64,000 nt of DNA from Streptomyces lichenis (GCF_023218175.1 NZ_JALPTH010000017.1:1-64000), one strand, 5' to 3'. Shown: positions 16,975 to 25,999, numbered from the stretch's first letter. The notes: generated from the letters alone by a model not told the origin. Translations and numbers: made by a program.

Positions 16975-18645
16975 ATGGGCCTGGAGTCCGCTTCCGGTTC
17001 CGGTTCCGGTTCGCCGGGGGATCTCGGTTCGCTGTGGATGGAGTACGCCCCGGGGCCCGACCGGCCGCCGCTGGACGGGCCGGTGGAGGCGGACGTGGCC
17101 GTGGTCGGCGGCGGCGTGGCGGGGCTGTGCACCGCCTGGGAGCTGGCCCGGGCCGGGCGGTCGGTGGTGCTGCTGGAGGCGGACCGCGTCGCGGCCGGGG
17201 TGACCGGCTACACCTCGGCGAAGGTCTCCGCGCTGCACGGCGCGGTGTACTCGCGGATCCGGGAGGTGCACGGGGCCCGGGGCGCGCGGCTGTACGGGCG
17301 CTCGCAGCAGCTGGCGGTGGAGCGGGTGGCCGCGGTGAGCGAGGAGCTGGGCATCGACTGCGATCTGGAGCGCGTCCCGGCGTACACCTGGACCGAGGAC
17401 CCGGAGCGGCTGGACGACTTCCGCGACGAGGCGGACGCGGCCCGGGCGGCGGGGCTGGCCGCCTCCTTCACCACCGAGACCCCGCTGCCGTTCCCGGTGG
17501 TGGCGGCGGTCCGGGTGGAGGACCAGGCGCAGTTCCATCCGCGCAAGTACCTGCTGGGGCTGGCCGCGGACCTGGAGGTGCTGGGCGGGCGGATCTTCGA
17601 GCGGACCCGGGTGACCGGGCTGAAGGAGGGCTCCCCGTGCGAGGTGCAGACCGCCGAGGGGCACCGGGTGCGGGCCCGGGACGTGGTGGTGGCCACGCAC
17701 TACCCGGTGTTCGACCGGGCGCTGCTGTTCAGCCGGCTGGAGGTGCGTCGCGAGCTGGTGGTGGCCGGGCCGGTGCCCGCGGCGGTGGACCCGGGCGGCG
17801 CGTTCCTGACCCCGGAGGGCGGGACCCGGTCGGTGCGGACGGCCCCGCTGGACCCCGGGCGGCGGCTGCTGATCGTCACCGGTGAGAAGTTCACCCCGGG
17901 CGCGGTCGGCGCGGGCGAGGTGGCCGAGCGGTTCGAGCGGCTGGCCGACTGGGCGCGGGAGCGGTTCGGCGAGGTGCCGATCACCCACCGCTGGGCGACG
18001 CAGGACAACTGGACCACCGACTCGGTGCCGTATGTGGGGCGGCTGCACGCCGCCTCCCGGCACGCGTATGTGGCGACCGGCTTCGCGGGCTGGGGCATGA
18101 GCGGCGGGGTGATGGCCGGTGCGCTGCTGGCCGACCGGATCCGGGGCCGGGAGCCGGCCTGGTCGAGCCTGTACGACCCGGTGCGGCTGCACCCGGTGAG
18201 GGAGGCGCCGGCGATGCTGCGGTTGCAGGCGAAGGTGGCGAAGCACTTCGTCGGGGACCGGTTCGCCTCGGGGCACGCGGACGCGGTCGACCAGATCCCG
18301 CCGGGCGGCGGCGCGGTGGTACGGGTCGGGGGGCGGCGCCTGGCGGTGCACCGGGACGAGGCGGGCGCCCTGCACGCGGTGTCGGCGCGCTGTACGCATC
18401 TGGGGTGCCTGGTGCGGTTCAACGACGAGGAGCGGGCGTGGGAGTGCCCGTGCCACGGCTCGCGGTTCGGCGTGGACGGCTGTGTGCTCCAGGGTCCGGC
18501 GGTGCGGCCGCTGGAGCGGGCGGAGACCCGGGCGGAGTCCCCGGCGGCGGGGCCGGAGGTCCCGGTCGGGGACGGTGGCTCCGGTTCCGCTTCGGATTCC
18601 GGTTCGGTGTCCGGTCAGGGCGGTACGGGCGGGGGTGCGCGATGA
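16975..18645 (+). CDS. FAD-dependent oxidoreductase (DAO type) fused to Rieske 2Fe-2S domain
   Basis: A 556-residue two-domain protein. ATG 16975 is fixed by GGGAGGAG just upstream. The FAD domain has VAVVGGGVAGLCTAWELARA (GGGVAG at 45-50) and the second FAD segment near VATGFAGWGMSGGVMAGALL. The Rieske domain at about 455-515 has ligands C473, H475 (CTHLGC), C491 and H494 (CPCHGS). The last ~45 residues are disordered. This DAO-Rieske layout usually moves electrons from a substrate amine/alcohol or reduced partner through FAD to 2Fe-2S. Its stop overlaps the ATG of the iron-enzyme gene (ATGA), so the two products are made together and are probably redox partners. Confidence 0.9.
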   Translation: MGLESASGSGSGSPGDLGSLWMEYAPGPDRPPLDGPVEADVAVVGGGVAGLCTAWELARAGRSVVLLEADRVAAGVTGYTSAKVSALHGAVYSRIREVHGARGARLYGRSQQLAVERVAAVSEELGIDCDLERVPAYTWTEDPERLDDFRDEADAARAAGLAASFTTETPLPFPVVAAVRVEDQAQFHPRKYLLGLAADLEVLGGRIFERTRVTGLKEGSPCEVQTAEGHRVRARDVVVATHYPVFDRALLFSRLEVRRELVVAGPVPAAVDPGGAFLTPEGGTRSVRTAPLDPGRRLLIVTGEKFTPGAVGAGEVAERFERLADWARERFGEVPITHRWATQDNWTTDSVPYVGRLHAASRHAYVATGFAGWGMSGGVMAGALLADRIRGREPAWSSLYDPVRLHPVREAPAMLRLQAKVAKHFVGDRFASGHADAVDQIPPGGGAVVRVGGRRLAVHRDEAGALHAVSARCTHLGCLVRFNDEERAWECPCHGSRFGVDGCVLQGPAVRPLERAETRAESPAAGPEVPVGDGGSGSASDSGSVSGQGGTGGGAR

Positions 18646-19661
18646 GGGCCGGGGCGCCGCTGCCCGAGGCGCGCGGGCCGCTGTCGGCGGCGGTGCTCGA
18701 CGTCCTGCGCGCGGGTGCGGCGCCGGAGGTGGAGGTGGCCGGGGCCGACCCGCTGGGCGACGATCTGCAACTGGCGCTCTATCTCGCCTACGAGCCGCAC
18801 TACCGGGCCCTGGAGGGGGTGGCCGACGAGCGCGAGTGGGACCCGGCGCTGCTCGGGCTGCGCCGCCCGATGGAGCGGGCCTTCCTGGCGGCGCTGCGGT
18901 CGGCGGTGCCGGACCCGGAAGGGCCGGACGGCGGTGCCGGGGCAGGTGGCGGCGGGGTGGCGGAGGCGCTGGAACCGCTGCTGGTGGAGCCGGTGGACGG
19001 CGAGGGCGTCTCGCACCGGTTGATGGCGGATGGGGACTGGGGGCGGATGCGCGAGTACCTGGCGCACCGCTCGCTGTACCAGCTGAAGGAGTCCGATCCG
19101 CAGGCGTGGCTGATCCCCCGGCTGGAGGGGCAGGCGAAGGCGTCGCTGGTGGCGGTGGCGTTCGACGAGTTCGGCGGCGGGCGGGGCGAGCGGGTGCACG
19201 CCCGGCTGTTCGCCGAGCTGATGGAGGGCGCCGGGCTGGACTCCTCCTACGGGCGGTATCTGGAGCTCGCCCCGGCGGCCACCCTGGCCACGGTGAACGT
19301 GATGTCGCTGTTCGGGCTGCACCGCGCCCTGCGGGGTGCGGCGGCGGGGAACTTCGCGGTGCTGGAGATCACCTCGCCGCCGGGTGCCCGGCGGATGGCG
19401 AAGGCCCTGGAGCGGCTGGGCGCCGAGGAGCGGTGCCTGCGCTTCTTCACCGAGCACATCGAGGCGGACGCGGTGCACGAGCAGGTGATGCGCCGCGATG
19501 TGCTGGGCGATCTGCTGGCGCGGGAGCCGGAGTTGGCCGCGGATGTGGCGTTCGGTATCCGGGCCACGGTCTGGCTGGACGACCGCTGGGCGGCCGGGGT
19601 GCTGGCGGCCTGGGACGAGGGCCGCTCCTCGCTGCGGGGGCCGCTGGACGGCCGTACCTGA
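18642..19661 (+). CDS. Iron-containing redox enzyme family protein (heme-oxygenase-like diiron fold)
   Basis: A 339-residue all-helical protein starting at the ATGA overlap with the Rieske gene. Candidate iron ligands are spread over the helices: YEPHY, LVEPVDGEGVSHRL, EYLAHRSLYQLKESDPQ, FDEFGGGRGERVHARLFAEL, LEITSPPGARRM and the EHIEADAVHEQVM helix. This is the pattern of PF14518 within the heme-oxygenase-like diiron oxidase/oxygenase superfamily (UndA, SznF, CADD relatives). Such enzymes use O2 and an external reductant, for which the coupled FAD/Rieske protein is the obvious candidate. Substrate unknown. Confidence 0.88.
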   Translation: MRAGAPLPEARGPLSAAVLDVLRAGAAPEVEVAGADPLGDDLQLALYLAYEPHYRALEGVADEREWDPALLGLRRPMERAFLAALRSAVPDPEGPDGGAGAGGGGVAEALEPLLVEPVDGEGVSHRLMADGDWGRMREYLAHRSLYQLKESDPQAWLIPRLEGQAKASLVAVAFDEFGGGRGERVHARLFAELMEGAGLDSSYGRYLELAPAATLATVNVMSLFGLHRALRGAAAGNFAVLEITSPPGARRMAKALERLGAEERCLRFFTEHIEADAVHEQVMRRDVLGDLLAREPELAADVAFGIRATVWLDDRWAAGVLAAWDEGRSSLRGPLDGRT

Positions 19662-19681
19662 CACCGGTGTTCCGACGCGGG

Positions 19682-19712
19682 TGCGCCCCGCCCCCGGTGG
19701 GGACGGGGCGCA
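19682..19712. terminator. Hairpin between convergent genes
   Basis: TGCGCCCCG (19682-19690) pairs perfectly with CGGGGCGCA (19704-19712). It lies between the stops of the iron enzyme gene and the small minus-strand gene and can act in both directions. Confidence 0.65.
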
Positions 19713-19729
19713 TGGCCGGGGGCCGGACG

Positions 19730-19933
19730 TCAGGGAAGCAGTTCGTCGAGGGCCGCCGGGCCCTTCTCCGCGAGTTTGCGCTCGGCCCAGGCCAGGTTCC
19801 TGGGGTTGACGTCGCGACCGGATGCCAGGACCAGGTCCTCCGCGCTGACCTGGCCGCTCTCTGCTCCGCTGTGCAGCAGCCGGTCGGGCGTGCAGCGCTC
19901 CCCCGCGGAGTTCTTGTCGGGCTCAGCGTTCAT
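19730..19933 (-). CDS. Small conserved-type hypothetical protein
   Basis: A 67-residue hydrophilic protein (MNAEPDKNSAGERCTPDRLL, SAEDLVLASGRDVNPRNLAW, AERKLAEKGPAALDELLP). It has high coding character and lies 58 bases downstream of the minus-strand phosphatase gene, with which it may be co-transcribed. The upstream AAGGAGG is a strong ribosome-binding site. I do not recognise a characterised family. Confidence 0.75.
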   Translation of the reverse strand: MNAEPDKNSAGERCTPDRLLHSGAESGQVSAEDLVLASGRDVNPRNLAWAERKLAEKGPAALDELLP

Positions 19934-19991
19934 GCCGCCTCCTTGCTCGTCGTGGAGTCATTGTCGACCCCGGGTACCCGGATCGCATCCG

Positions 19992-22268
19992 CTACACCGG
20001 CCGTCCCGGCTCGCCGCCCGGTCGCTCGGGCGAGCCGGTCACCCGGATCAGCAGCAGTGCCATGTCGTCGTGGCGGGGTGCGGCGGCGCGGGCGTGGCCG
20101 ACCAGGGCGTCGGCGAGGGCGTCCAGGTCGCCGGCCTCGCCGCGGGAGAGCTGTTCGGCGAGGTCGGCGGTGGCCTCGTCCAGGCCCAGCCCGCGCTGCT
20201 CGACCAGGCCGTCGGTGTAGAGGGCGAGCAGGGTGCCCGGGGGCAGGGTGAGCCCGCCGGCGGCGTAGCGGGCGGCCGGGTCGATGCCCAGGAGCAGCCC
20301 GGGCGGCAGGTCCAGGGGCTCGGTCCGGCCGTCGGGGTGGCGCACCAGGGGCGGTGGGTGCCCGGCGGTGGCGAGCAGCGCCCGGTGGTGGGCGAGGTCG
20401 ATATGGGCGTACAGGCAGCTGGTGAAGAGCCCGGGATCGAGGTCGGTGAGCAGCCGGTTGGTGCGGGCGAGGACCTCGCCGGGCGGTGCTCCGGCGGAGG
20501 CGTGGACGGCGGTGCGGACCTGGCCCATCAGCGCGGCGGCCTCCACGTTGTGGCCCTGGACGTCGCCGATGGTGGCGGCGGTGGTGGTGCCGGTGAGCCG
20601 GATGACGTCGTAGAAGTCGCCGCCGATGCCGACGCCCCGGCCGGCGGGCAGGTAGCGGGCGGCGATCTCCAGTCCGGGGACGCGGGGCAGGCTGTGCGGG
20701 AGCAGTCCGGCCTGGAGGCGGTGGGCGAGTTCCTGCTTGCTGTCGTAGAGCCGGGCCCGGTCCAGGGCCTGGGCGGTCAGTCCGGCGAGCGCGGTGAGGA
20801 TGGCGCGCTCGCCGGGGTGGAACGGGCGGGAGCGGTCGTAGGTGAGGACCAGGGAGCCGACCGGGCGGCCGGAGGCGATCAGCGGCAGATAGGCCCAGGC
20901 CTCGCCCTGGCCCTTCAGCACGGCGGCGCGGGGGTGGGCGAGGGCCAGTTCGGCGCGGGTGGTGAAGAACAGCGGGGTGCCGGTGAGCAGGACCTTGGCG
21001 GCGGGGATGCCGGAGGTGAGCGGCGCGGACTCGTCGCGGACGTCGGCGCGGTAGGGGGCGCCGCGGTAGGCGATGACCCGCAGCCGGTTCTCCTCGGCGG
21101 TGAGCAGGGCGAGGGCCTGGGCGCCGAGCGCGGGGACGAGCTGGTCGGCTGCCTGGTCGACGACGTCCTGGACGCCGGCCGCCTCGGTGAGGGTGGCCGC
21201 CAGGTGCATCAGCTGGTAGAGCGCGGTGGCCCGGCTGGGCAGCGGGGAGTGCGCCGAGTGCTCGGGGTCGCCGCTCGGTACGGCGGCGTCCTCGGCGGGG
21301 GCGGGGGTGATGCGGACGCTGATACCGGTGGGGCCGGGGTGCAGTTCGAAGCAGAGCCGTACCCCCGGGGGCCGGATGGCGGTCAGCGAGGTGGTCTGGC
21401 GGCTGATGGCGGCGGCCCGGTAGCGGTCCTCCACGGCCGGGTCGTCCATCCAGGACAGGGCCTCCCAGGGCAGGGTGCCGAGCAGGTCCTCCACCTCGGC
21501 GCCGAGCAGGCCGGCGGCCTCCTCGGTGGCGTAGGTGATGACGCCGTTGAGGTCGAGGGCGACGCTGCCGCCGGGCAGCCGCTCGATGAACTCGACGGCG
21601 GCGGTGGCCTCGATCGGTCCGGGGGTGCGGCGGTGGGGCCGTACGAGCCGGGGCTGCGGTCCGGGCCGCAGCGGCCGGCCGTTCCCGGCGGCCCGCCGGC
21701 ACACCCCGGCCAGCCGGGCGCAGCCGGCGGCGATGCCGTCGCGCTGGGCGGTGGTCAGCCGGGGCGGGTGGTCGCCGGGCCAGAGCAGCACCAGGCCGCC
21801 CCAGTCGGTCTCGGGGTCGCTCACCGGGGTGGCGGCGAGGGCGAAGCGGTACGGCAGGATCAGCCCGGGCCGGGGGTAGCGGCGGGCCATCTCCTCCTGG
21901 CCGCCGACCCACACCAGCCGGCGCTGGGCGACGGCGTCGGCCAGCGGCACCGGGTCGTCCGGCGCGACGCGGTACCAGGGCACGGCGAACTCGCGGGAGA
22001 CCCCGCCGAGGACGGTGAGGCGCAGGACCCGGTCGTGCGCCGGGCGCGGCGCCGGCAGGGTGGCGGCGCCGGAAGCGGCGGGTGCGCCGCCGGGCAGCCC
22101 GCCCGCCTGCTCGTGCGAGGGGGCGGCCGCGGCCGGGGGGTCCACCGTCTCGTCGTCCGGCGCGGGGAGGTAGAGCATGCCGACGGAGGCGCCGGTGCGG
22201 CGCATCAGCTCGTCCAGGGCGGCGCCGAGCGGCCGCAGGCCGGAGCCCGCCTCCCACGGATGGTCCAC
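19992..22268 (-). CDS. SpoIIE-type PP2C phosphatase with PAS and GAF domains
   Basis: A 758-residue signalling protein from GTG 22268; the start is uncertain and an internal ATG is possible. Order: N-terminal GAF-like region (about 1-215), PAS domain (FIERLPGGSVALDLNGVITY, about 225-330), GAF domain (YQLMHLAATLTEAAGVQD to RARLYD, about 350-520) and C-terminal PP2C-SpoIIE domain. The PP2C metal-binding motifs are GIGGDFYDV, IGDVQGHNVEAAALMGQ, LYTDGLVEQRG and RHDDMALLLI. It probably dephosphorylates an anti-sigma-factor antagonist (STAS protein) in response to small-molecule or redox signals. No kinase domain is fused here, unlike the divergent neighbour. Confidence 0.88.
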   Translation of the reverse strand: MDHPWEAGSGLRPLGAALDELMRRTGASVGMLYLPAPDDETVDPPAAAAPSHEQAGGLPGGAPAASGAATLPAPRPAHDRVLRLTVLGGVSREFAVPWYRVAPDDPVPLADAVAQRRLVWVGGQEEMARRYPRPGLILPYRFALAATPVSDPETDWGGLVLLWPGDHPPRLTTAQRDGIAAGCARLAGVCRRAAGNGRPLRPGPQPRLVRPHRRTPGPIEATAAVEFIERLPGGSVALDLNGVITYATEEAAGLLGAEVEDLLGTLPWEALSWMDDPAVEDRYRAAAISRQTTSLTAIRPPGVRLCFELHPGPTGISVRITPAPAEDAAVPSGDPEHSAHSPLPSRATALYQLMHLAATLTEAAGVQDVVDQAADQLVPALGAQALALLTAEENRLRVIAYRGAPYRADVRDESAPLTSGIPAAKVLLTGTPLFFTTRAELALAHPRAAVLKGQGEAWAYLPLIASGRPVGSLVLTYDRSRPFHPGERAILTALAGLTAQALDRARLYDSKQELAHRLQAGLLPHSLPRVPGLEIAARYLPAGRGVGIGGDFYDVIRLTGTTTAATIGDVQGHNVEAAALMGQVRTAVHASAGAPPGEVLARTNRLLTDLDPGLFTSCLYAHIDLAHHRALLATAGHPPPLVRHPDGRTEPLDLPPGLLLGIDPAARYAAGGLTLPPGTLLALYTDGLVEQRGLGLDEATADLAEQLSRGEAGDLDALADALVGHARAAAPRHDDMALLLIRVTGSPERPGGEPGRPV

Positions 22269-22427
22269 GCTCCAAGCTTGCCCCGGCGGGTGGGGCGGCG
22301 CAGGTCGGCGCGGTGCGGGGACGGGGCCGCCCGGGGGCCGCCGGGGGCCGGGCGCCGGGTGCCTCGGCGGGCTGCCGGGCGGCGGTCGGCGCGACCGCGG
22401 GGGCGGGCATGTCCGACAATGAGGGTG

Positions 22428-24500
22428 ATGACCGACAGACAGGGGCACAGCGGCGAGTTCGGGCCCGAGGAACGGCTCGCCATGAACCGTACCGGCAGCT
22501 TCGACTGGGACCTCGACACCGTCACCATCGACGTGGACGAGGCCGGGCTGCTGGTCTTCGGGGTGCGGCCGGAGGCCTTCGACGGGCGCCCCGGGTCCCT
22601 GGTGCGGCGGCTGGAGCCCGCTGAGCGGGCCCGGCTGGAGGCGGTGATCAAGGACGCGCTGCGCAGCGGGCGCTCCTCGTACGAGGCGCGGTTCCCGATC
22701 CCGCAGGAGGACGGCGCGGCGCAGTGGACCCATGTCCAGGCCCGCATCCTGCGGGACGGGTCCGGGCACGCGCACCGGATCGTCGGGGTGGTCCGGGACG
22801 CGACGGCGGAACTGGCCCACTCCGCGTTCCTGCTGGAGCTGCGCAAGCAGCGGGAGCGGCAGACCGACATGGTGGAGCGGACCACTCGGGCGCTGTCGCG
22901 GGCGGTGACGGTGGAAGACGTGACCGCCGCGCTGACCGGCCCCGGCGGGCTGACCCGGCTGGGCGCGGACGGGTTCGCGCTCGGCCTGGTGGAGAACGGC
23001 ACCCTGCGGGTGATCGCGCTGAGCGGGGAGTCCCTGGAGGTGCTGGACCACATGCGCGACCAGCGGCTGGAGCCGGGCCGGCCGCTGGCGGAGACGGTGA
23101 TCAGCGGCCGCCCGCTGTTCACCGGGGCCTTCCCCGAGCTGATCCGCGGCTATCCGGTGCTCGCCCCGTACGCGGACCGGCTGCGCTTCCGGGCGGCGGC
23201 CTATCTGCCGCTGGTGGCGCAGGCCCGGACGCTGGGCGGGATGGCGCTGTACTACCGGCGGCGCACCGCGTTCAGCGCGGACGAGCGGAACCTGACGCTG
23301 GGGCTGGCCGCGATCGTCGCCCAGTCGCTCCAGCGGGCCATCCTCTTCGACGAGGAGCGGGAGCTGGCGACCGGCCTGCAGGCGGCGATGCTGCCCCGCC
23401 GCATCGCGGAGGTGGAGGGCGGGGAGGTCGCGGTGCGGTACCACTCGGCCTGGCGCGGCCGGGAGGTGGGCGGTGACTGGTACGACGTGATCCCGCTGCC
23501 CCGGGGCCGGGTGGGCGTGGTCGTGGGGGACGTACAGGGGCACGACACCCACGCCGCGGCGATCATGGGGCAGCTGCGGATCGCGCTGCGGGCGTACGCG
23601 GGCGAGGGCCACGCCCCCTCCACGGTGCTGGCGCGGGCCTCGCGGTTCCTGGCGGAGCTGGACACCGAGCGGTTCGCCACCTGCACCTACGCCCAGGCCG
23701 ATCTGGCGACCGGCACGGTCTCGGTGGTGCGGGCGGGGCATCTGGCGCCGCTGATCCGCCACACCGACGGCCGGGTGGGCGAGCCGAAGGTGGCGGGCGG
23801 GCTGCCGCTGGGGGTGGCCTCGGTCTTCGGGGACGAGGAGTATCCGGAGACGCGGCTGGACCTGGTGCCCGGCGAGACGCTGGTGATGTGCACCGACGGG
23901 CTGGTGGAGCAGCCGGGCCGGGACATCGGGGAGGGGCTGGCGGCGCTGGAGGCGGCGGTGAGCAGCGGCCCGCCGGGCGCGGAGGCGCTGGCCGACCACC
24001 TCTCGGAGCGGTTCTGGGAGCGGTGGGGCGCGGAGGACGACGTGGCGCTGCTGGTGCTGCGGCGCAGCCCCGATCCGGGCACGCCCCGGGCGCCGCGGGT
24101 GCACCAGTACATCCACCAGGCCGATCCGCAGGGCCTGTCGGAGGCGCGGGCGGTGGTGCGCCGGGCGCTGCGGGACTGGGGGCTGCGGCTCTACGCGGAC
24201 GACGCGGAGCTGCTCACCGGTGAGCTGCTGGGCAACGTCCTGCTGCACACCGAGGGCGGCGCGGTGCTGACCCTGGAGGTGCTCCCCGAGCCGGAGCGCC
24301 GGGTGCGGCTGTCGGTGCAGGACCGTTCCAGCGCCTTCCCCCGCCGCCGTACGCCCGGGGAGGCGGCCACCTCGGGCCGGGGGCTGCTGCTCCTGGACGC
24401 GCTGGCGCTGCGCTGGGGAGTGGAACCGCGCGGCGAGGGCAAGGCGGTGTGGTGCGAGATCGGCCCGCCGCCGGCCGGCCAGGCGGTGCGGGACGGATAG
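22428..24500 (+). CDS. SpoIIE-type PP2C phosphatase with PAS, GAF and anti-sigma kinase-like ATPase
   Basis: A 690-residue protein. ATG 22428 was chosen (GAGGG just upstream); ATG 22419 is an alternative. Domains: PAS (RTGSFDWDLDTVTIDVDEAG, to about 125), coiled linker, GAF (VTAALTGPGGLTRLGADGFA to about 310), PP2C-SpoIIE (VGGDWYDV, VGDVQGHDTHAAAIMGQ, MCTDGLVEQPG, AEDDVALLVL), then a C-terminal HATPase_c/RsbW-like domain (LTGELLGNVLLHTEGGAVL, about 560-685). One chain therefore carries both phosphatase and anti-sigma kinase-like modules, the partner-switching toggle found in many Streptomyces proteins. It is divergent from another SpoIIE gene across about 160 bases. Confidence 0.9.
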   Translation: MTDRQGHSGEFGPEERLAMNRTGSFDWDLDTVTIDVDEAGLLVFGVRPEAFDGRPGSLVRRLEPAERARLEAVIKDALRSGRSSYEARFPIPQEDGAAQWTHVQARILRDGSGHAHRIVGVVRDATAELAHSAFLLELRKQRERQTDMVERTTRALSRAVTVEDVTAALTGPGGLTRLGADGFALGLVENGTLRVIALSGESLEVLDHMRDQRLEPGRPLAETVISGRPLFTGAFPELIRGYPVLAPYADRLRFRAAAYLPLVAQARTLGGMALYYRRRTAFSADERNLTLGLAAIVAQSLQRAILFDEERELATGLQAAMLPRRIAEVEGGEVAVRYHSAWRGREVGGDWYDVIPLPRGRVGVVVGDVQGHDTHAAAIMGQLRIALRAYAGEGHAPSTVLARASRFLAELDTERFATCTYAQADLATGTVSVVRAGHLAPLIRHTDGRVGEPKVAGGLPLGVASVFGDEEYPETRLDLVPGETLVMCTDGLVEQPGRDIGEGLAALEAAVSSGPPGAEALADHLSERFWERWGAEDDVALLVLRRSPDPGTPRAPRVHQYIHQADPQGLSEARAVVRRALRDWGLRLYADDAELLTGELLGNVLLHTEGGAVLTLEVLPEPERRVRLSVQDRSSAFPRRRTPGEAATSGRGLLLLDALALRWGVEPRGEGKAVWCEIGPPPAGQAVRDG

Positions 24501-24506
24501 CCGTAC

Positions 24507-24589
24507 GGCGGGAGGCGCGGACCGGGGAAGCAGGGGACCGGGAGGCGTGGGACCGGGGATGCGTGGGACCGGGGAGGCTCGGGACCGAG
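24507..24589. repeat. Degenerate minisatellite upstream of PHP gene
   Basis: About five imperfect 15-16-bp units of the type CGGGGAGGCGTGGGAC follow the phosphatase stop codon and end 40 bases before the PHP gene. It could affect readthrough between the two genes. Confidence 0.7.
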
Positions 24590-24628
24590 GACACCGCGAC
24601 ACCGAGGACCGAAGAGACCGGAGGCAGC

Positions 24629-25669
24629 GTGGAACCCGTCGAGGCGCTGGAGAGTATCGCGTTCCTGCTGGAGCGGGCGCAGGCCCCCACCTACCGGGTG
24701 CGGGCCTTCCGGGGCGCCGCGGCGGCGCTGCGTGAGCTGGGCGGCGCCGAGGCGGCCCGCCGGGCCTCGGACGGGACGCTGGAGGGGGTCCGGGGCATCG
24801 GCCCGAAGACGGCGCAGGTGGTGCGGGAGGCGCTGGCCGGCCAGGTGCCCGGGTATCTGCGGCGGCTGGAGGAGGACGGGGAGGCCGAGGAGTGGCGCCG
24901 GCGCGCCGCGGGTCCGGGTGCGGAGCTGCGGGCCGTGCTGCGCGGTGACTGCCACACCCACTCGGACTGGTCCGACGGCGGCAGCCCGATCGAGGAGATG
25001 GGCCGCACCGCCGCCGCGCTGGGCCATGAGTGGATGGTGCTCAGTGACCACTCGCCCCGGCTGACCGTGGCGAACGGGCTGTCGGCGGCGCGGCTGCGCG
25101 AGCAGCTGGAGGTGGTGGCGGCGCTGAACGGGCGCTGGGCGCCGTTCCGGATGCTGACCGGCATCGAGGTGGACATCCTGCCCGACGGTTCGCTGGACCA
25201 GGAGCCGGAGCTGCTGGAGCGGGTGGACGTGGTGGTGGCCTCGGTCCACTCCAAGCTGCGGATGGACGGGCCGGCGATGACCCGGCGGATGGTGCGGGCG
25301 GTGCGCGATCCGGCGGTGGACGTGCTGGGCCACTGCACCGGGCGGATGGTGACCGGGCGGGGCCGGCCGGAGTCGGAGTTCGACGCGGACGCGGTGTTCG
25401 CGGCGTGCGCGGAGTCGGGGACGGCGGTGGAGGTCAACAGCCGCCCGGAGCGGCTGGACCCGCCGCGGCGGCTGCTGCGCCGGGCGGTGGCGGCGGGGGC
25501 GCTCTTCGCGGTGGACACCGACGCGCACGCGCCGGGCCAGCTGGACTGGCAGATCCTGGGCTGCGCCCGGGCCGAGGAGTGCGGGGTGCCGGCCGAGCGG
25601 GTGGTCACCGGCTGGTCGGCCGACCAGCTGCTGGAGTGGACCCGCACCCGGCGGCCGCCGGGCGGCTGA
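24629..25669 (+). CDS. PHP-domain phosphoesterase with N-terminal helix-hairpin-helix (PolX C-terminal-like)
   Basis: A 346-residue protein from GTG 24629, supported by GGAGG at 24620-24624. The N-terminal ~90 residues resemble the DNA polymerase X 8-kDa/HhH region (IAFLLERAQAPTYRVRAFRG, GVRGIGPKTAQVV). The PHP domain has the metal-binding HTHSDWSDGG (H109, H111), SDHSPRLTVANG, GIEVDILPDGSLD, ASVHSKL and DTDAHAPGQL motifs. It lacks the polymerase palm, so it is the nuclease half of a PolX-like protein. A role in DNA repair or phosphate-ester cleavage is likely; the exact substrate is not known. Confidence 0.88.
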   Translation: MEPVEALESIAFLLERAQAPTYRVRAFRGAAAALRELGGAEAARRASDGTLEGVRGIGPKTAQVVREALAGQVPGYLRRLEEDGEAEEWRRRAAGPGAELRAVLRGDCHTHSDWSDGGSPIEEMGRTAAALGHEWMVLSDHSPRLTVANGLSAARLREQLEVVAALNGRWAPFRMLTGIEVDILPDGSLDQEPELLERVDVVVASVHSKLRMDGPAMTRRMVRAVRDPAVDVLGHCTGRMVTGRGRPESEFDADAVFAACAESGTAVEVNSRPERLDPPRRLLRRAVAAGALFAVDTDAHAPGQLDWQILGCARAEECGVPAERVVTGWSADQLLEWTRTRRPPGG

Positions 25670-25999
25670 GCGGTCCGGAGGGGGACTGCCCCATCGCGGG
25701 GGACGTACCGGTCGTCCGGTGGGGTGGTCCGCAAGGCCCTGGCTCGACCTTCCGGTATCCACGCGATGCCCGGCAGGGCACACTGCCCGTGCCCTGCGTT
25801 GCCCGGTTCTGGCATGAGGCGTGGAAAACGTCCCCCGCGATGGCGGTTGCGCGGCCCGCTGCGCCCGGCGGGCGGAGTGCCGATCAACTCGTCCAGCATG
25901 CAGCAATCAACGGGCGTTTTCTTCTGACGCTTCTTCAGGGAAAATGTTCGGCCATCCGGCGGGCCGAAAGCACCGCCCGGGTGGCCGGAGGGCCGCTGG
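25670..25999. other. Intergenic region between convergent genes, no gene supported
   Basis: About 330 bases without a convincing gene. The right half (about 25,900-25,950) is noticeably AT-richer than the surroundings, with runs such as TTTTCTTCTGACGCTTCTTC. A minus-strand reading frame includes KKRQKKTPVDCCMLDELIGT, but no start or ribosome-binding site supports it. Confidence 0.5.
25947..25968 (-). terminator. Likely terminator of LuxR-type regulator gene
   Basis: TTCGGCC (25947-25953) and GGCCGAA (25962-25968) form a 7-bp stem with an eight-base loop. On the minus strand it is followed by CATTTTCCC, a short U-run. It lies 32 bases past the regulator's stop. Confidence 0.6.

Noticed and set aside
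19776..22427. Upstream extension of the plus-strand SpoIIE gene to a 1574-codon frame
   Set aside because: The extension runs antisense to the other phosphatase and lacks domain content; the PAS domain begins soon after ATG 22428.
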